From assembly GCF_001182745.1 (NCBI RefSeq), contig NZ_LN868938.1:3100001-3164000 (forward strand): 64,000 nt of DNA, read 5' to 3'. The notes beneath the pieces are model-generated. The model had not been told where the DNA came from, did no database searches, and saw only the letters and a list, made by a program, of their open reading frames with translations. Shown here piece after piece: positions 52,798 through 63,417 of this stretch. The position numbers and the translations under genes were made by a program. The DNA comes from Nocardia farcinica. Lineage in GTDB: Bacteria > Actinomycetota > Actinomycetes > Mycobacteriales > Mycobacteriaceae. Positions within the stretch are counted from its first letter, which is position 1, and the number at the start of each line of letters is the position of its first letter.

Positions 52798-53967
52798 CCC
52801 AGACGGCGGACGGCGCTGCGCCGCCTCCCCACGTCGCAGGCCCGGTACGGCCGTCACCACCAGCGCGAACACCAGTCCGCCCGCCATCAACAGCACCACC
52901 AGCCTGCGATCCATCAGCGAGGTGCCGACGGCGCCGAAGGCCAGTACCCCGACCCACAGGTAGATCAGCAGCACGACGCGGCGGTGCGAATGCCCGATCT
53001 GCAACAGCCGGTGGTGCAGGTGCATTTTGTCGGGGGTGGAGAAACTCACCCCGGCGCGCACCCGGCGCACGATGGCCAGCAGCAGATCCAGCACCGGAAT
53101 GAACATCACCGCGCCGACCAACAGCACCGGCGAGAGCAGACCGACGATGTCGCGCGGGCCGTATCCCTGGAGCGGAATTCGCCCGGACGCGCCGGTGGAG
53201 ACGGCGGCCAGCATCAATCCGATCAGCATCGATCCGGAATCGCCCATGAATATCCGCGCGGGCTGGAAATTGTGCGGCAGGAATCCCAGGCAGGCACCGG
53301 CCAGCGCGGCGGCGAGCAGGGCGGGCGGATAGGTGTCCACCGAGCCGCCCTGTTCGTAGAGCAGACCGACCGAGAACACGAACACCGCGCCCGCGGCGAT
53401 GAAGCCGAGCCCGCCGGCCAGGCCGTCCAGGCCGTCGACGAAATTCATCGCGTTGATCAGCGTCACCGTGATGGCGACGGTGACCAGGCCGCCCTGCAGC
53501 GCGTCCAGCACCACGGTGGAGTCGTCGAAGGGGTTGTAGATGACGTACCAGCTCAGGCCCATCACCGCCATCACCCCGGCGGCGGTGACCTGCCCGGCGA
53601 ATTTGGTCAGCGCGTCCAGACCCCAGCGGTCGTCCACGATGCCGACCGCGACGATCAGCGTGGCCGCGACCAGGACCGCCGGAATGTCCGGGGCATAGTC
53701 GAAACCCCTTCGCAGCGCGGGCAATTGGTGCGCGAACAGCACGGCGGCGACGACGCCGACATACATGCCCACCCCGCCCATCCGCGGAATCGGCTCGAGG
53801 TGCACATCGCGCTCCCGCGGCACCGCGATCGCGCCGAAGCCGATCGCCAGCACCCGCACGCCGCCGGTCGCCAGGAAGGTCACCGTGGCGGAGACGAGCA
53901 GGACCAGCACGAGCTCGCGCAGCGGGACCACCGAACCGGAGCCTGCCAACGGCGAGAACGCCAGCAT
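52795..53967 (-). CDS. wecA: WecA-type decaprenyl-phosphate GlcNAc-1-phosphate transferase
   Basis: 390 residues from ATG 53967, with 10-11 membrane helices. It starts arabinogalactan linker synthesis by moving GlcNAc-1-P to decaprenyl phosphate on the inner face of the membrane. The GT4 polyprenyl-transferase motifs are visible: VHLEPIPRMGGVGMY, GIVDDRWGLDALTKFAGQ (Asp-Asp), NAMNFVDGLDGLAGG and RIFMGDSGSMLIG, with the His-rich DKMHLHHRLLQIGHSHRR loop. It matches Rv1302 (rfe). Confidence 0.94.
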   Translation of the reverse strand: MLAFSPLAGSGSVVPLRELVLVLLVSATVTFLATGGVRVLAIGFGAIAVPRERDVHLEPIPRMGGVGMYVGVVAAVLFAHQLPALRRGFDYAPDIPAVLVAATLIVAVGIVDDRWGLDALTKFAGQVTAAGVMAVMGLSWYVIYNPFDDSTVVLDALQGGLVTVAITVTLINAMNFVDGLDGLAGGLGFIAAGAVFVFSVGLLYEQGGSVDTYPPALLAAALAGACLGFLPHNFQPARIFMGDSGSMLIGLMLAAVSTGASGRIPLQGYGPRDIVGLLSPVLLVGAVMFIPVLDLLLAIVRRVRAGVSFSTPDKMHLHHRLLQIGHSHRRVVLLIYLWVGVLAFGAVGTSLMDRRLVVLLMAGGLVFALVVTAVPGLRRGEAAQRRPPSG

Positions 53968-54007
53968 CACCCGCGATACCGCCCGATCATGCGTCGCTGC
54001 ATGCGGC

Positions 54008-54673
54008 TCACCGCGCCGCGGTGCCGGTCAGTTCGTCCGGCGACATGCCGAGCACTTCGGCGATCTCGGCGGCCGAGACCGCACCCTCGCGCAGGATCCG
54101 CGGCCGGTCGGCGGTGAGATCGACGATGGTGGAGGCCACCGCGTGCGCGGCCGGGCCACCGTCCAGATAGACCGAGACCAGGCTGCCCAGCTGCTCGCGC
54201 GCCTCGGCGGCGGTGGTGGCGGGCGGCTGTCCGGAGACGTTGGCGCTCGACACGGCCAGCGGGCCGACGTCGCGCAGCAGGTCCAGCGCGACCGGGTGCA
54301 GCGGCATCCGCAGCATCACCGTGCCGCGGGTGTCCCCGAGATCCCAGGCCAGCGAAGGAGCTTGCTGCACAACGAGACTCAGGCCACCGGGCCAGAACGC
54401 CCGGATCAGGTCTCTGGCCTGCGGACGCACCGAGAACACCAGTCCATCGATCGTGTTCCAGGATCCGACCAGCACCGGGACGGGCATGTCACGGCCGCGC
54501 CGCTTGGCGGCCAGCAGCTCGGCCACCGCGGTCGAGTCGAAGGCGTCGGCGGCCAGGCCGTACAGGGTGTCGGTGGGCATGACCACGAGTCGCCCGGACT
54601 TGAGGGCACTGGTGGCCGCGGTCAGTCCGGCGGCGCGCGAGTCGGGATCCGCGCAGTCGTAGACGGTACTCAC
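54008..54673 (-). CDS. Sua5/YrdC/YciO-family threonylcarbamoyl-AMP synthase
   Basis: 221 residues from the GTG at 54673, which has an AGGAT site 7 nt upstream. It makes threonylcarbamoyl-AMP for the t6A37 modification of ANN-reading tRNAs. The YrdC domain shows VVMPTDTLYGLAADAFDS, AAKRRGRDMPVPVLVGSW (Lys and Arg rows for ATP), WPGGLSLVVQQAPS, and PLAVSSANVSGQPPATTAAE. No extra Sua5 C-terminal domain is present. It follows prmC by 81 bp and matches Rv1301. Confidence 0.92.
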   Translation of the reverse strand: MSTVYDCADPDSRAAGLTAATSALKSGRLVVMPTDTLYGLAADAFDSTAVAELLAAKRRGRDMPVPVLVGSWNTIDGLVFSVRPQARDLIRAFWPGGLSLVVQQAPSLAWDLGDTRGTVMLRMPLHPVALDLLRDVGPLAVSSANVSGQPPATTAAEAREQLGSLVSVYLDGGPAAHAVASTIVDLTADRPRILREGAVSAAEIAEVLGMSPDELTGTAAR

Positions 54674-54754
54674 GGTAACCATCCTGTCACGCGAGCGCGC
54701 CCGCTCCACCATCCCCCGCCACCTTGGCGGCGACCGGGGAACCCACGGCCGCGC

Positions 54755-55627
54755 TCAGCTGCGGACGGCGACCACGAAGCGCGGTTTTCCGGCCAGGTCG
54801 GGGTGTTCGACGACCTCACTGAACTCGCCGTGGGCGGTGAGCAGCGCGGCGAGCGCGTTGCCGTTGGAGTCGTCGTGTTCGATGCCGGTGGCGCCGCCGG
54901 GACGCAGCAGGCGGGCGATGGTGGGCACCATGCCGCGGATCACGTCGAGTCCGTCGGCACCGCCGAACAGGGCGAGGTGCGGGTCGTGGTCGACGACTTC
55001 GGGGTCGAGCACGGCGCCCTCGGGAATGTAGGGCGGATTGGCGACGACGAGGTCGACGCGGCCGTTCAGGTCGGTGAGCAGGCTCGGATCGGTGACGTCG
55101 TCGGCGTGCAGGGTGATGGGAGTGTCGCCGTCGGCGATGCGCTCGTCGGCGTTGCGCCGGGCCCAGCGCAGCGCGGCGGGGTCCAGTTCCACCGCGTGCA
55201 CCTGCGCGTCCGGCCTGGCGTGCGCGATGGCCAGCGCCAGCGCCCCCGATCCGGTGCACAGATCGATCACGATCGGCTGGTGATCGTGCGGCAGCGTCTC
55301 CAGGTGGGCCAGCGCCCAGGCGAACAGCAGTTCGGTTTCCGGCCGCGGCACGAACACCCCTGGTCCGACGGCCAGGTCGATCTCCCCCATCGCCGCGACG
55401 CCGGTCAGGTGCTGCAACGGCACCCGCTCGGCGCGGCGGTCGATCAGTTCGCGGTAGCGCTCGACGACCTCGGGCTCGGCCAGCGGGACCAGCGCCAGCC
55501 GCCCGCGCTCCACGCCGAGCAGATGCGCGGCCAGGCATTCCGCATCGGTGCGGGGGCTGGGCACGCCCGCCACCCGCAGCTTCTCGGCGGCTTCCTCGAT
55601 GACCGGGCGCAACGCTGTTCGACTCAC
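54755..55627 (-). CDS. prmC: PrmC/HemK release-factor glutamine methyltransferase
   Basis: 290 residues from the GTG at 55627. It methylates the Gln of the GGQ motif of release factors; its substrate RF1 is encoded directly upstream. An N-terminal helical domain is followed by the SAM-binding VIDLCTGSGALALAIAHARP near residue 120 and the substrate motif VVANPPYIPEG near 195 (NPPY). YIPEGAVLDPEVVDHDPHLAL fits the family. A weak CACAGT box lies 6 bp before the start. Confidence 0.94.
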   Translation of the reverse strand: MSRTALRPVIEEAAEKLRVAGVPSPRTDAECLAAHLLGVERGRLALVPLAEPEVVERYRELIDRRAERVPLQHLTGVAAMGEIDLAVGPGVFVPRPETELLFAWALAHLETLPHDHQPIVIDLCTGSGALALAIAHARPDAQVHAVELDPAALRWARRNADERIADGDTPITLHADDVTDPSLLTDLNGRVDLVVANPPYIPEGAVLDPEVVDHDPHLALFGGADGLDVIRGMVPTIARLLRPGGATGIEHDDSNGNALAALLTAHGEFSEVVEHPDLAGKPRFVVAVRS

Positions 55628-55682
55628 GCCATCACTGTGCCCGAGATCGCCCGGCCGTGAGCGGCGGATGCCGGAATTCCGG

Positions 55683-56753
55683 TCATTCCGCGGCCATCCG
55701 CGCTTCCCGGTCGGCCTTGCCCAGCGCGTCGAGCAGGGCATCGAGGTCGCCGTCGAGCACGGCGTCGAGATTGTGCGACTTGTAGCCGATGCGGTGGTCG
55801 GTGATCCGGTTCTCCGGGAAGTTGTAGGTGCGGATGCGCTCGGACCGGTCGACCGTGCGGATCTGGCTCGCGCGCCCGGCCGCGGCCTCCTGCTCGGCCT
55901 GTTCCTCGGCCAGCGCCTGCAACCGGGCCGCCAGCACCTGCATCGCGCGGGCCTTGTTCTGCAGCTGGGAGCGCTCGTTCTGGCAGGTCACCACGATGCC
56001 GGTGGGCAGGTGGGTGATGCGAACGGCCGAGTCGGTGGTGTTGACGCCCTGACCGCCCTTGCCCGAGGAGCGGTAGACATCGATGCGCAGATCGGATTCG
56101 TCGATCTGCACCTCGGCGACCTCGTCGGGTTCGGGGTAGATGAGCACGCCCGCCGCCGAGGTGTGGATGCGGCCCTGCGACTCGGTGACCGGCACCCGCT
56201 GCACGCGGTGCACGCCGCCCTCGAACTTGAACCGCGACCACACTCCGTCGCGCGCGGCGTCGCGGCTCTTGATCGACAGCGTCGCTTCCTTGTAGCCGCC
56301 CAGGTCGGAGACGGTGGCGTCGAGCACTTCCACGCGCCAGCCGCGGCGCTCGGCGTAGCGCATGTACATGCGCGCCAGATCCGCGGCGAACAGGGCCGAC
56401 TCCTCGCCGCCCTCGCCGGATTTGACCTCGAGCACCACGTCGTCACCGTCGTGCGGGTCGCGCGGGGCGAGCAGATCGGCCAGTGCCTGCTCCAGCTCGT
56501 CGACCTGGCGTTCCAGCTCGGGAACTTCGGCGGCGAACGAGGCGTCGTCGGCGGCGAGTTCCCGGGCGGCGGTCAGATCCGCGCGCGCGGACTCCAGCTT
56601 GCGGTAGGTGGCCATGATCGGCGCGAGCTCGGCGAATCGCTTGCCGACCCGGCGGGCGGCCGACGGGTCGTTGTGCAGCGTCGGATCGGCCAGCTGGGTC
56701 TCCAGGCCGGCGTGTTCGGCCAGGATGTCGTCGATCGCGGACGGCTGCGTCAT
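55683..56753 (-). CDS. prfA: Peptide chain release factor 1
   Basis: 356 residues from ATG 56753 with a GAGGAAG ribosome site. It reads UAA and UAG stop codons. The codon-recognition motif is PVT in [16 protein letters not shown], and the catalytic loop is [17 protein letters not shown] (GGQ). The N-terminal helical bundle starts [19 protein letters not shown]. It follows rpmE, with an intrinsic terminator between them, and precedes the methyltransferase that modifies it. Confidence 0.97.
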
Positions 56754-56793
56754 GGTGCTTCCTCTTCCTCTGGTGCGGGTGCCCGACAAAACA

Positions 56794-56829
56794 CCGACGC
56801 CCGGCCTGCACAGCAGGACCGGGCGTCGG
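56794..56829 (-). terminator. Intrinsic terminator between rpmE and prfA
   Basis: An 11-bp outer stem (CCGACGCCCGG and complement), an inner 5-bp stem with an ACA loop and a single bulge, then TGTTTTGT on the minus strand. It should uncouple the ribosomal protein from prfA. Confidence 0.8.
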
Positions 56830-56837
56830 CGAGGAAG

Positions 56838-57068
56838 CTACTTGGCGTCGGCCTTCTTGCCGGCACGCTTGCCGTAGCGGGCCTCGAAGCGGGCCACGCG
56901 ACCACCGGTGTCCAGGATCTTCTGCTTGCCCGTGTAGAACGGGTGGCACTGCGAGCAGACCTCGACGGTGATGTGGCCGGACTCCTTGGTGCTGCGAGTC
57001 TGGAAGGTGTTGCCGCAGCCACAGACGACGGTGGTGTCGACGTAGGCCGGGTGGATTCCTGCCTTCAT
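56838..57068 (-). CDS. rpmE: 50S ribosomal protein L31, zinc-binding type
   Basis: 76 residues from ATG 57068, with an AGAGGA ribosome site. The zinc cysteines are in VVCGCGNTF (CxC) and VCSQCHPFY (CxxC), so this is the zinc-containing C+ paralogue. The C-terminus [13 protein letters not shown] is basic. Zinc-free paralogues under Zur control would be elsewhere. Confidence 0.97.
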   Translation of the reverse strand: MKAGIHPAYVDTTVVCGCGNTFQTRSTKESGHITVEVCSQCHPFYTGKQKILDTGGRVARFEARYGKRAGKKADAK

Positions 57069-57141
57069 GGATGTCCTCTCGATATTGGTCGCCGGGTCGC
57101 CCACGGGCGTGAACGTGAACCGGAACCGACTAGGCGGGATT

Positions 57142-57160
57142 GTCTGCGCGAGCCGCAGAC
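57142..57160 (-). promoter_or_regulatory. Leader hairpin and probable promoter of rpmE
   Basis: GTCTGCG-CGAGC-CGCAGAC is a perfect 7-bp stem 73 bp before rpmE. A TTGGGT/CATACT pair with an 18-bp spacer ends just upstream (about 57172-57201), so the stem would lie at the 5' end of the message. Confidence 0.4.
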
Positions 57161-57355
57161 GCACAGCGATCCAGTATGCCAGAACCGCCGTCACCCACCC
57201 AAAACACCCCGGCGCACCACTTTGTTCCGCGTCCTTCCCGAGATTCGAGTAGCCGGCTACCCGCGTAGGGACGACCGTCCCACTTCTACCGTGAATCCGG
57301 GAATCCACGGTGGCCCACCACACCGAATCTTCCGTACAGCGCGGGAAGGAGCACC

Positions 57356-57760
57356 ATGACCGGTCGCATCGCCGGGGCGATCTTCGTGTCATTGGTACTT
57401 CTCGCCGCACTCGGCTGGGCGCTGCCGCCCGAACCCGCCACCGCCGAGGCCGAGCTGACCTCCTACCCGGCCACCACACCCGCCGACGTCGACGCGGCGC
57501 TTGCGTCGCTCGCGGCGCTGTTCACCTGCATGATCTCCGGCGCGGCGACGATCGGGCTGGTGTTCTTCCGGCCGCAGACGCCGAGAGGGCCCCGCGTGCG
57601 CGAGGCCCTCTCGGTGGCGAGCGAACTATTCGTCGAGTGCGCCCGGCGCGGTCTTGCTGACCTGCATCAGGAACTCGAGGTTGTTCTTCGACTTCTTCAA
57701 GCGGTCGATCAGCAGGTCGATCGCCTGGTGCGAGTCGAGACCGGACAGCACGCGCCGTAG
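57356..57760 (+). CDS. Small membrane protein convergent with and overlapping rho
   Basis: 134 residues from an ATG with a strong GGAAGGAG ribosome site. Two hydrophobic segments: [18 protein letters not shown] (residues 6-23, could be a signal anchor) and [18 protein letters not shown] (54-71). The last 45 residues are read antisense to the rho 3' end and across its terminator hairpin, and they show the low-information look of an antisense frame. The first 85 residues look genuine. No family recognised. Confidence 0.45.
   Translation: MTGRIAGAIFVSLVLLAALGWALPPEPATAEAELTSYPATTPADVDAALASLAALFTCMISGAATIGLVFFRPQTPRGPRVREALSVASELFVECARRGLADLHQELEVVLRLLQAVDQQVDRLVRVETGQHAP
57581..57614 (-). terminator. 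Terminator hairpin after rho
   Basis: CCGAGAGGGCC and its complement form a perfect 11-bp stem with a 12-nt loop, 12 bp past the rho stop. Confidence 0.7.
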
Positions 57761-59689
57761 CTTGTGCAGCACCGCGGCCTCGTCGGGGCTCAGCAGCAGC
57801 TCGTCCTTACGGGTACCGGACGGGTTGACGTCCACCGCGGGGAACACGCGCCGCTCGGCGATCTTGCGGTCGAGCTTGAGCTCGGCGTTGCCGGTGCCCT
57901 TGAACTCCTCGAAGATCACCGTGTCACCGGTCGAACCCGTCTCCACCATGGCCGTGGCGATGATGGTGAGCGAGCCGCCGTTCTCGATGTTGCGCGCCGC
58001 GCCGAGGAACCGCTTGGGCGGGTACAGCGCGGTCGAGTCGACACCGCCGGAGAGGATGCGACCCGAGGCGGGCGAGGAGTTGTTGTAGGCGCGGCCGAGT
58101 CGAGTGATCGAGTCGAGCAGCACCACAACGTCTTTGCCCATCTCGACCAGGCGCTTGGCCCGCTCGATGGCCAGCTCCGCGACCGAGGTGTGATCGCTCG
58201 GCGGACGGTCGAAGGTCGAGGCGATGACCTCGCCCTTCACCGACCGCTGCATGTCGGTGACCTCTTCCGGACGCTCGTCGACCAGCACCACCATCAGGTA
58301 GCACTCGGGGTTGTTGGTCGCGATCGCGTTGGCGATGTCCTGCAGGATCGTGGTCTTACCGGCCTTCGGCGGCGACACGATCAGGGCGCGCTGGCCCTTG
58401 CCGATCGGCATGATCAGGTCGATCACGCGGGTCGTCAGCTTGTTCGGCGTGGTCTCCAGCCGCAGCCGCTGGTTCGGGTACAGCGGAGTGAGCTTGCCGA
58501 ACTCGGGGCGCCGCTTGGCCGCCTCGACGTCGCCGCCGTTGACGGTGTCCAGCCGCACCAGCGGATCGAACTTCTGCCGCTGGTTGCCCTGCTCACCGTC
58601 GCGCGGGGCGCGCACGGCGCCAGTGATCGCGTCACCGCGGCGCAGGCCGTTCTTGCGGACCAGGTTCATCGACACGTACACGTCGTTCGGCCCGGCCAGG
58701 TAGCCGGAGGTGCGCACGAACGCGTAGTTGTCGAGCACGTCGAGGATGCCCGCGACCGGCTGCAGGACGTCGTCCTCGCGGATCTCGAGCTCGCGGCTCT
58801 CACCGCCGCCGCTCTCGCGGTCACGCCCGCGACGGCGCTCGCGGAACCGGCGCCCGCGCCGGCCGCGGCCGCCTTCCTCGTCGTCACCGCCGCGCCCGTC
58901 CGTGCGGCCACCGTCGTTGCGGCCACCGTCGTTGCGGCCGCCGTCGTTGCGGCCACCCGCGTTCTGGTTGCGCTGCTCGGCGTTCTGGGCACGCTCACCC
59001 TGCTGGGCGCGCTCACCCTGACCCTGCCGGTCGCCCTGGTTGCGGTCACGACGCCGCTCACCCTGGTCGGCATCGGTCTTGGACTCCTGAGCCTCGGCGT
59101 TCTCGCCACCGCCGGAACGCGCCTGGTCACGGCCACGCCGCTGGCGACCACGGCCACGCTGACCCGATTCGCGACCGGTGTCCTCACCGCTCTCGGCAGC
59201 CTTGCCCTCGGCGGTCTTGCCCTCCCCCGCGCCGGACTCGGCCGGGGCGGATTCGGCGGACCGCTCGGGCGCGGCGGCGGCCGGGGCCTGCGTCGGGGCG
59301 GCGGCCTGCGCGGTCGGCGCGGCGTCCTTCACCTCGGCGGCCTTGCTCTCGGCGGGCGCGGTCTTGTCCTTCGCGGGCTGCACGTCGAGCGCGGTCTGCT
59401 CGGACTTCGCCTCGGAGCGAGCGGGCTTGTCGGCCTTGGCGGCCCGGCCGGCCTGATTCTCCTTGATGGCGGCGATCAGATCGCCCTTGCGCATCCCGGA
59501 GGTACCTCGGATACCGAGCTCCCCGGCGAGGGCGCGCAACTGCGGCAACAACATCCCAGTCAGCCCCGATCGTGCGACGTCGGTGTGTTCGCTCATCTTC
59601 GAAATCTGTCCGGATTCACTTTCGCGGCCGCCCGAGGAACTTGGGTTGGAATCCACCCCGGGTGTCGCGAGCAGGTCCGTATCTGTCAC
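57626..59689 (-). CDS. rho: Transcription termination factor Rho with actinobacterial insertion domain
   Basis: 687 residues, far longer than E. coli Rho (419). Residues about 43-80 are the Rho N-terminal SAP-like helices (LLPQLRALAGELGIRGTSGMRKGD); residues 85-285 are a disordered insert rich in Ala, Glu, Gly, Arg, Asp and Asn, with GGRND repeats; then the RNA-binding CSD (GILDVLDNYAFVRTSGYLAG), Walker A SPPKAGKTTILQDIA, Walker B VVVLLDSITRLGRAYN and the Q-loop-R-loop region. The insert improves binding to structured RNA in other actinobacteria. The start is GTG 59689 with an AAAGGA site. Confidence 0.96.
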   Translation of the reverse strand: MTDTDLLATPGVDSNPSSSGGRESESGQISKMSEHTDVARSGLTGMLLPQLRALAGELGIRGTSGMRKGDLIAAIKENQAGRAAKADKPARSEAKSEQTALDVQPAKDKTAPAESKAAEVKDAAPTAQAAAPTQAPAAAAPERSAESAPAESGAGEGKTAEGKAAESGEDTGRESGQRGRGRQRRGRDQARSGGGENAEAQESKTDADQGERRRDRNQGDRQGQGERAQQGERAQNAEQRNQNAGGRNDGGRNDGGRNDGGRTDGRGGDDEEGGRGRRGRRFRERRRGRDRESGGGESRELEIREDDVLQPVAGILDVLDNYAFVRTSGYLAGPNDVYVSMNLVRKNGLRRGDAITGAVRAPRDGEQGNQRQKFDPLVRLDTVNGGDVEAAKRRPEFGKLTPLYPNQRLRLETTPNKLTTRVIDLIMPIGKGQRALIVSPPKAGKTTILQDIANAIATNNPECYLMVVLVDERPEEVTDMQRSVKGEVIASTFDRPPSDHTSVAELAIERAKRLVEMGKDVVVLLDSITRLGRAYNNSSPASGRILSGGVDSTALYPPKRFLGAARNIENGGSLTIIATAMVETGSTGDTVIFEEFKGTGNAELKLDRKIAERRVFPAVDVNPSGTRKDELLLSPDEAAVLHKLRRVLSGLDSHQAIDLLIDRLKKSKNNLEFLMQVSKTAPGALDE
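58896..58955. repeat. 15-bp tandem repeat in the rho insert
   Basis: About four copies of a 15-bp unit (core CCGTCGTTGCGGCCA) that code for the repeated Gly-Gly-Arg-Asn/Thr-Asp of the Rho insert. Copy number is likely to vary among strains. Confidence 0.85.
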
Positions 59690-59997
59690 GGAAATCCTTT
59701 CCTTCCCTCGACTGCCGTCTGCTGTTTCGAGGGTTCGTCCCGCAGTCCGGGCACTGTGCCGGACTCGGTGTTGCCGTATCGCCTGCCCCGCCGGACCGGA
59801 GGCTTCGCCACCGGTGATGAAAGGTGGGAGAGATCATTCCAGTTGCGCAGCTACGCAGTACCCCCATGGCCTGGAGGCTCGAGCCTGGAGCCTGCTGGAG
59901 CGATTGCCCTGATGAAGCACCGGCGTCTGATGCGCACGATGTACGGACTTGCCCAGGATAGCTGGCAACGGTGAAGCTCGGCAAGGCAGACTCGCCG
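59690..59997 (-). promoter_or_regulatory. rho promoter and structured leader
   Basis: 308 bp between thrB and rho. A minus-strand -35 TTGCCG (59979-59984) and -10 TATCCT (59955-59960) with an 18-bp spacer would give a leader of about 260 nt. It holds the palindrome AGGCTCGAGCCT (59875-59886) and a 7-bp-stem hairpin (59746-59767). A long leader is where Rho autoregulates in other bacteria. Confidence 0.5.
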
Positions 59998-62061
<2,064 letters not shown>

Positions 62062-62065
<4 letters not shown>

Positions 62066-63417
62066 TCTTCGGTGCCTTCCAGTCTCAGGACACTTGTCAC
62101 GGACGTGACGGACTCCATCTCCGCCAGGGCGGCGACGGTGTCCGCGAGCGCCGACTCCATCGCGTGATGGGTCACGACGACCAGGCGCGCACCCTCGCCG
62201 TGTCCTTCCTGGCGGACCGTCGAGATGCTGACCTCGTGCTTGGCGAACTCGCCCGCCACCTTCGCCAGAACACCGGGACGGTCCTCGACCTGCAGGTTCA
62301 CGTGATAGCGGGTGGGCGTATCGCCGATCGGCGCGATCGGTAGCTCAGCATAAACCGATTCGCCCGGCGCGCGGCCACCGTAGAACTTGTTGCGCGCGGC
62401 CATCACCAGGTCACCGAGCACCGCGGACGCGGTCGGCGCGCCGCCGGCGCCCTGGCCGTAGAACATCAGCCTGCCCGCGTTCTCGGCCTCCACGACCACG
62501 GCGTTGAATGCGCCGCTGACCGCGGCCAGCGGATGCTTGCGCGGGATCAGCGCCGGGTAGACGCGCACCGAGACGCGCTCCTTGCCGCCCTCGGCGGGGC
62601 TGGGCTCGCCCGGTCCCGCGGCGACCCGCTCGCAGATAGCCAGCAGTTTGACCGTGCAGTTCACCGCGGAGGCGGTCTCGAGATCCTCGGCGGTGATCCG
62701 GGAGATGCCCTCCCGGTAGACGTCGGCGGCGGTGACCCGGGTGTGGAAGGCCAGCGACGCCAGGATCGCGGCCTTGGCGGCGGCGTCGTAGCCCTCGACG
62801 TCGGCGGTCGGGTCGGCTTCGGCGTAGCCCAGACGGGTCGCCTCGGCGAGGGTCGCCGAGTAGTCGGCGCCGGTCTCGTCCATCGCGGACAGGATGAAGT
62901 TGGTGGTGCCGTTGACGATGCCGACCACCCGGTTGACCCGGTCGCCGGACAGCGATTGGATCAGCGGCCGCACCACCGGGATCGCGCCCGCCACCGCGGC
63001 CTCGAAATACAGGTCGGCCCGGTTGCGCTCGGCGGCGGCGGCCAGTTCGCCGGTGTAGTCGGCCAGCAGCGCCTTGTTCGCGGTCACCACGGACTTGCCC
63101 GCGTTGAGAGCGGCCAGGATCAGCGCGCGGGCCGGGTCGATGCCGCCGATGACCTCGACGACGAGGTCCACGTCGGGACGGGCGACCAGCGCTTCGGCGT
63201 CGGTGGTGAGCAGGTCGGCGGGCAGGCCGCGATCCTTGTCGAGGTTGCGCACCGCGACACCGCGCAGCACCACCGGAGCGCCGACCCGGGCGCGCAGGTC
63301 GTCGGTGTGCTCGCGCAGGATCCGCACGACCTCGGTGCCCACGTTGCCCATTCCGAGCACCGCGACACCGATCGGGCGATCGGCGCCCCAGCCACCGTTC
63401 TCGGCCACTTCGGTCAT
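62062..63417 (-). CDS. hom: Homoserine dehydrogenase with C-terminal ACT domain
   Basis: 451 residues. It reduces aspartate semialdehyde to homoserine. The nucleotide-binding [19 protein letters not shown] is at residue 17, [10 protein letters not shown] near 110, [18 protein letters not shown] near 165, and the catalytic [19 protein letters not shown] near 205 (Asp, Lys). The last 80 residues ([20 protein letters not shown] onward) are an ACT domain for feedback by threonine. It overlaps lysA upstream and thrC downstream by ATGA. Confidence 0.96.

Noticed and set aside
57764..59974. 736-residue plus-strand reading frame with hydrophobic stretches
   Set aside because: Shadow of rho; the Ala/Val/Leu stretches come from the antisense reading of the Rho insert repeats.
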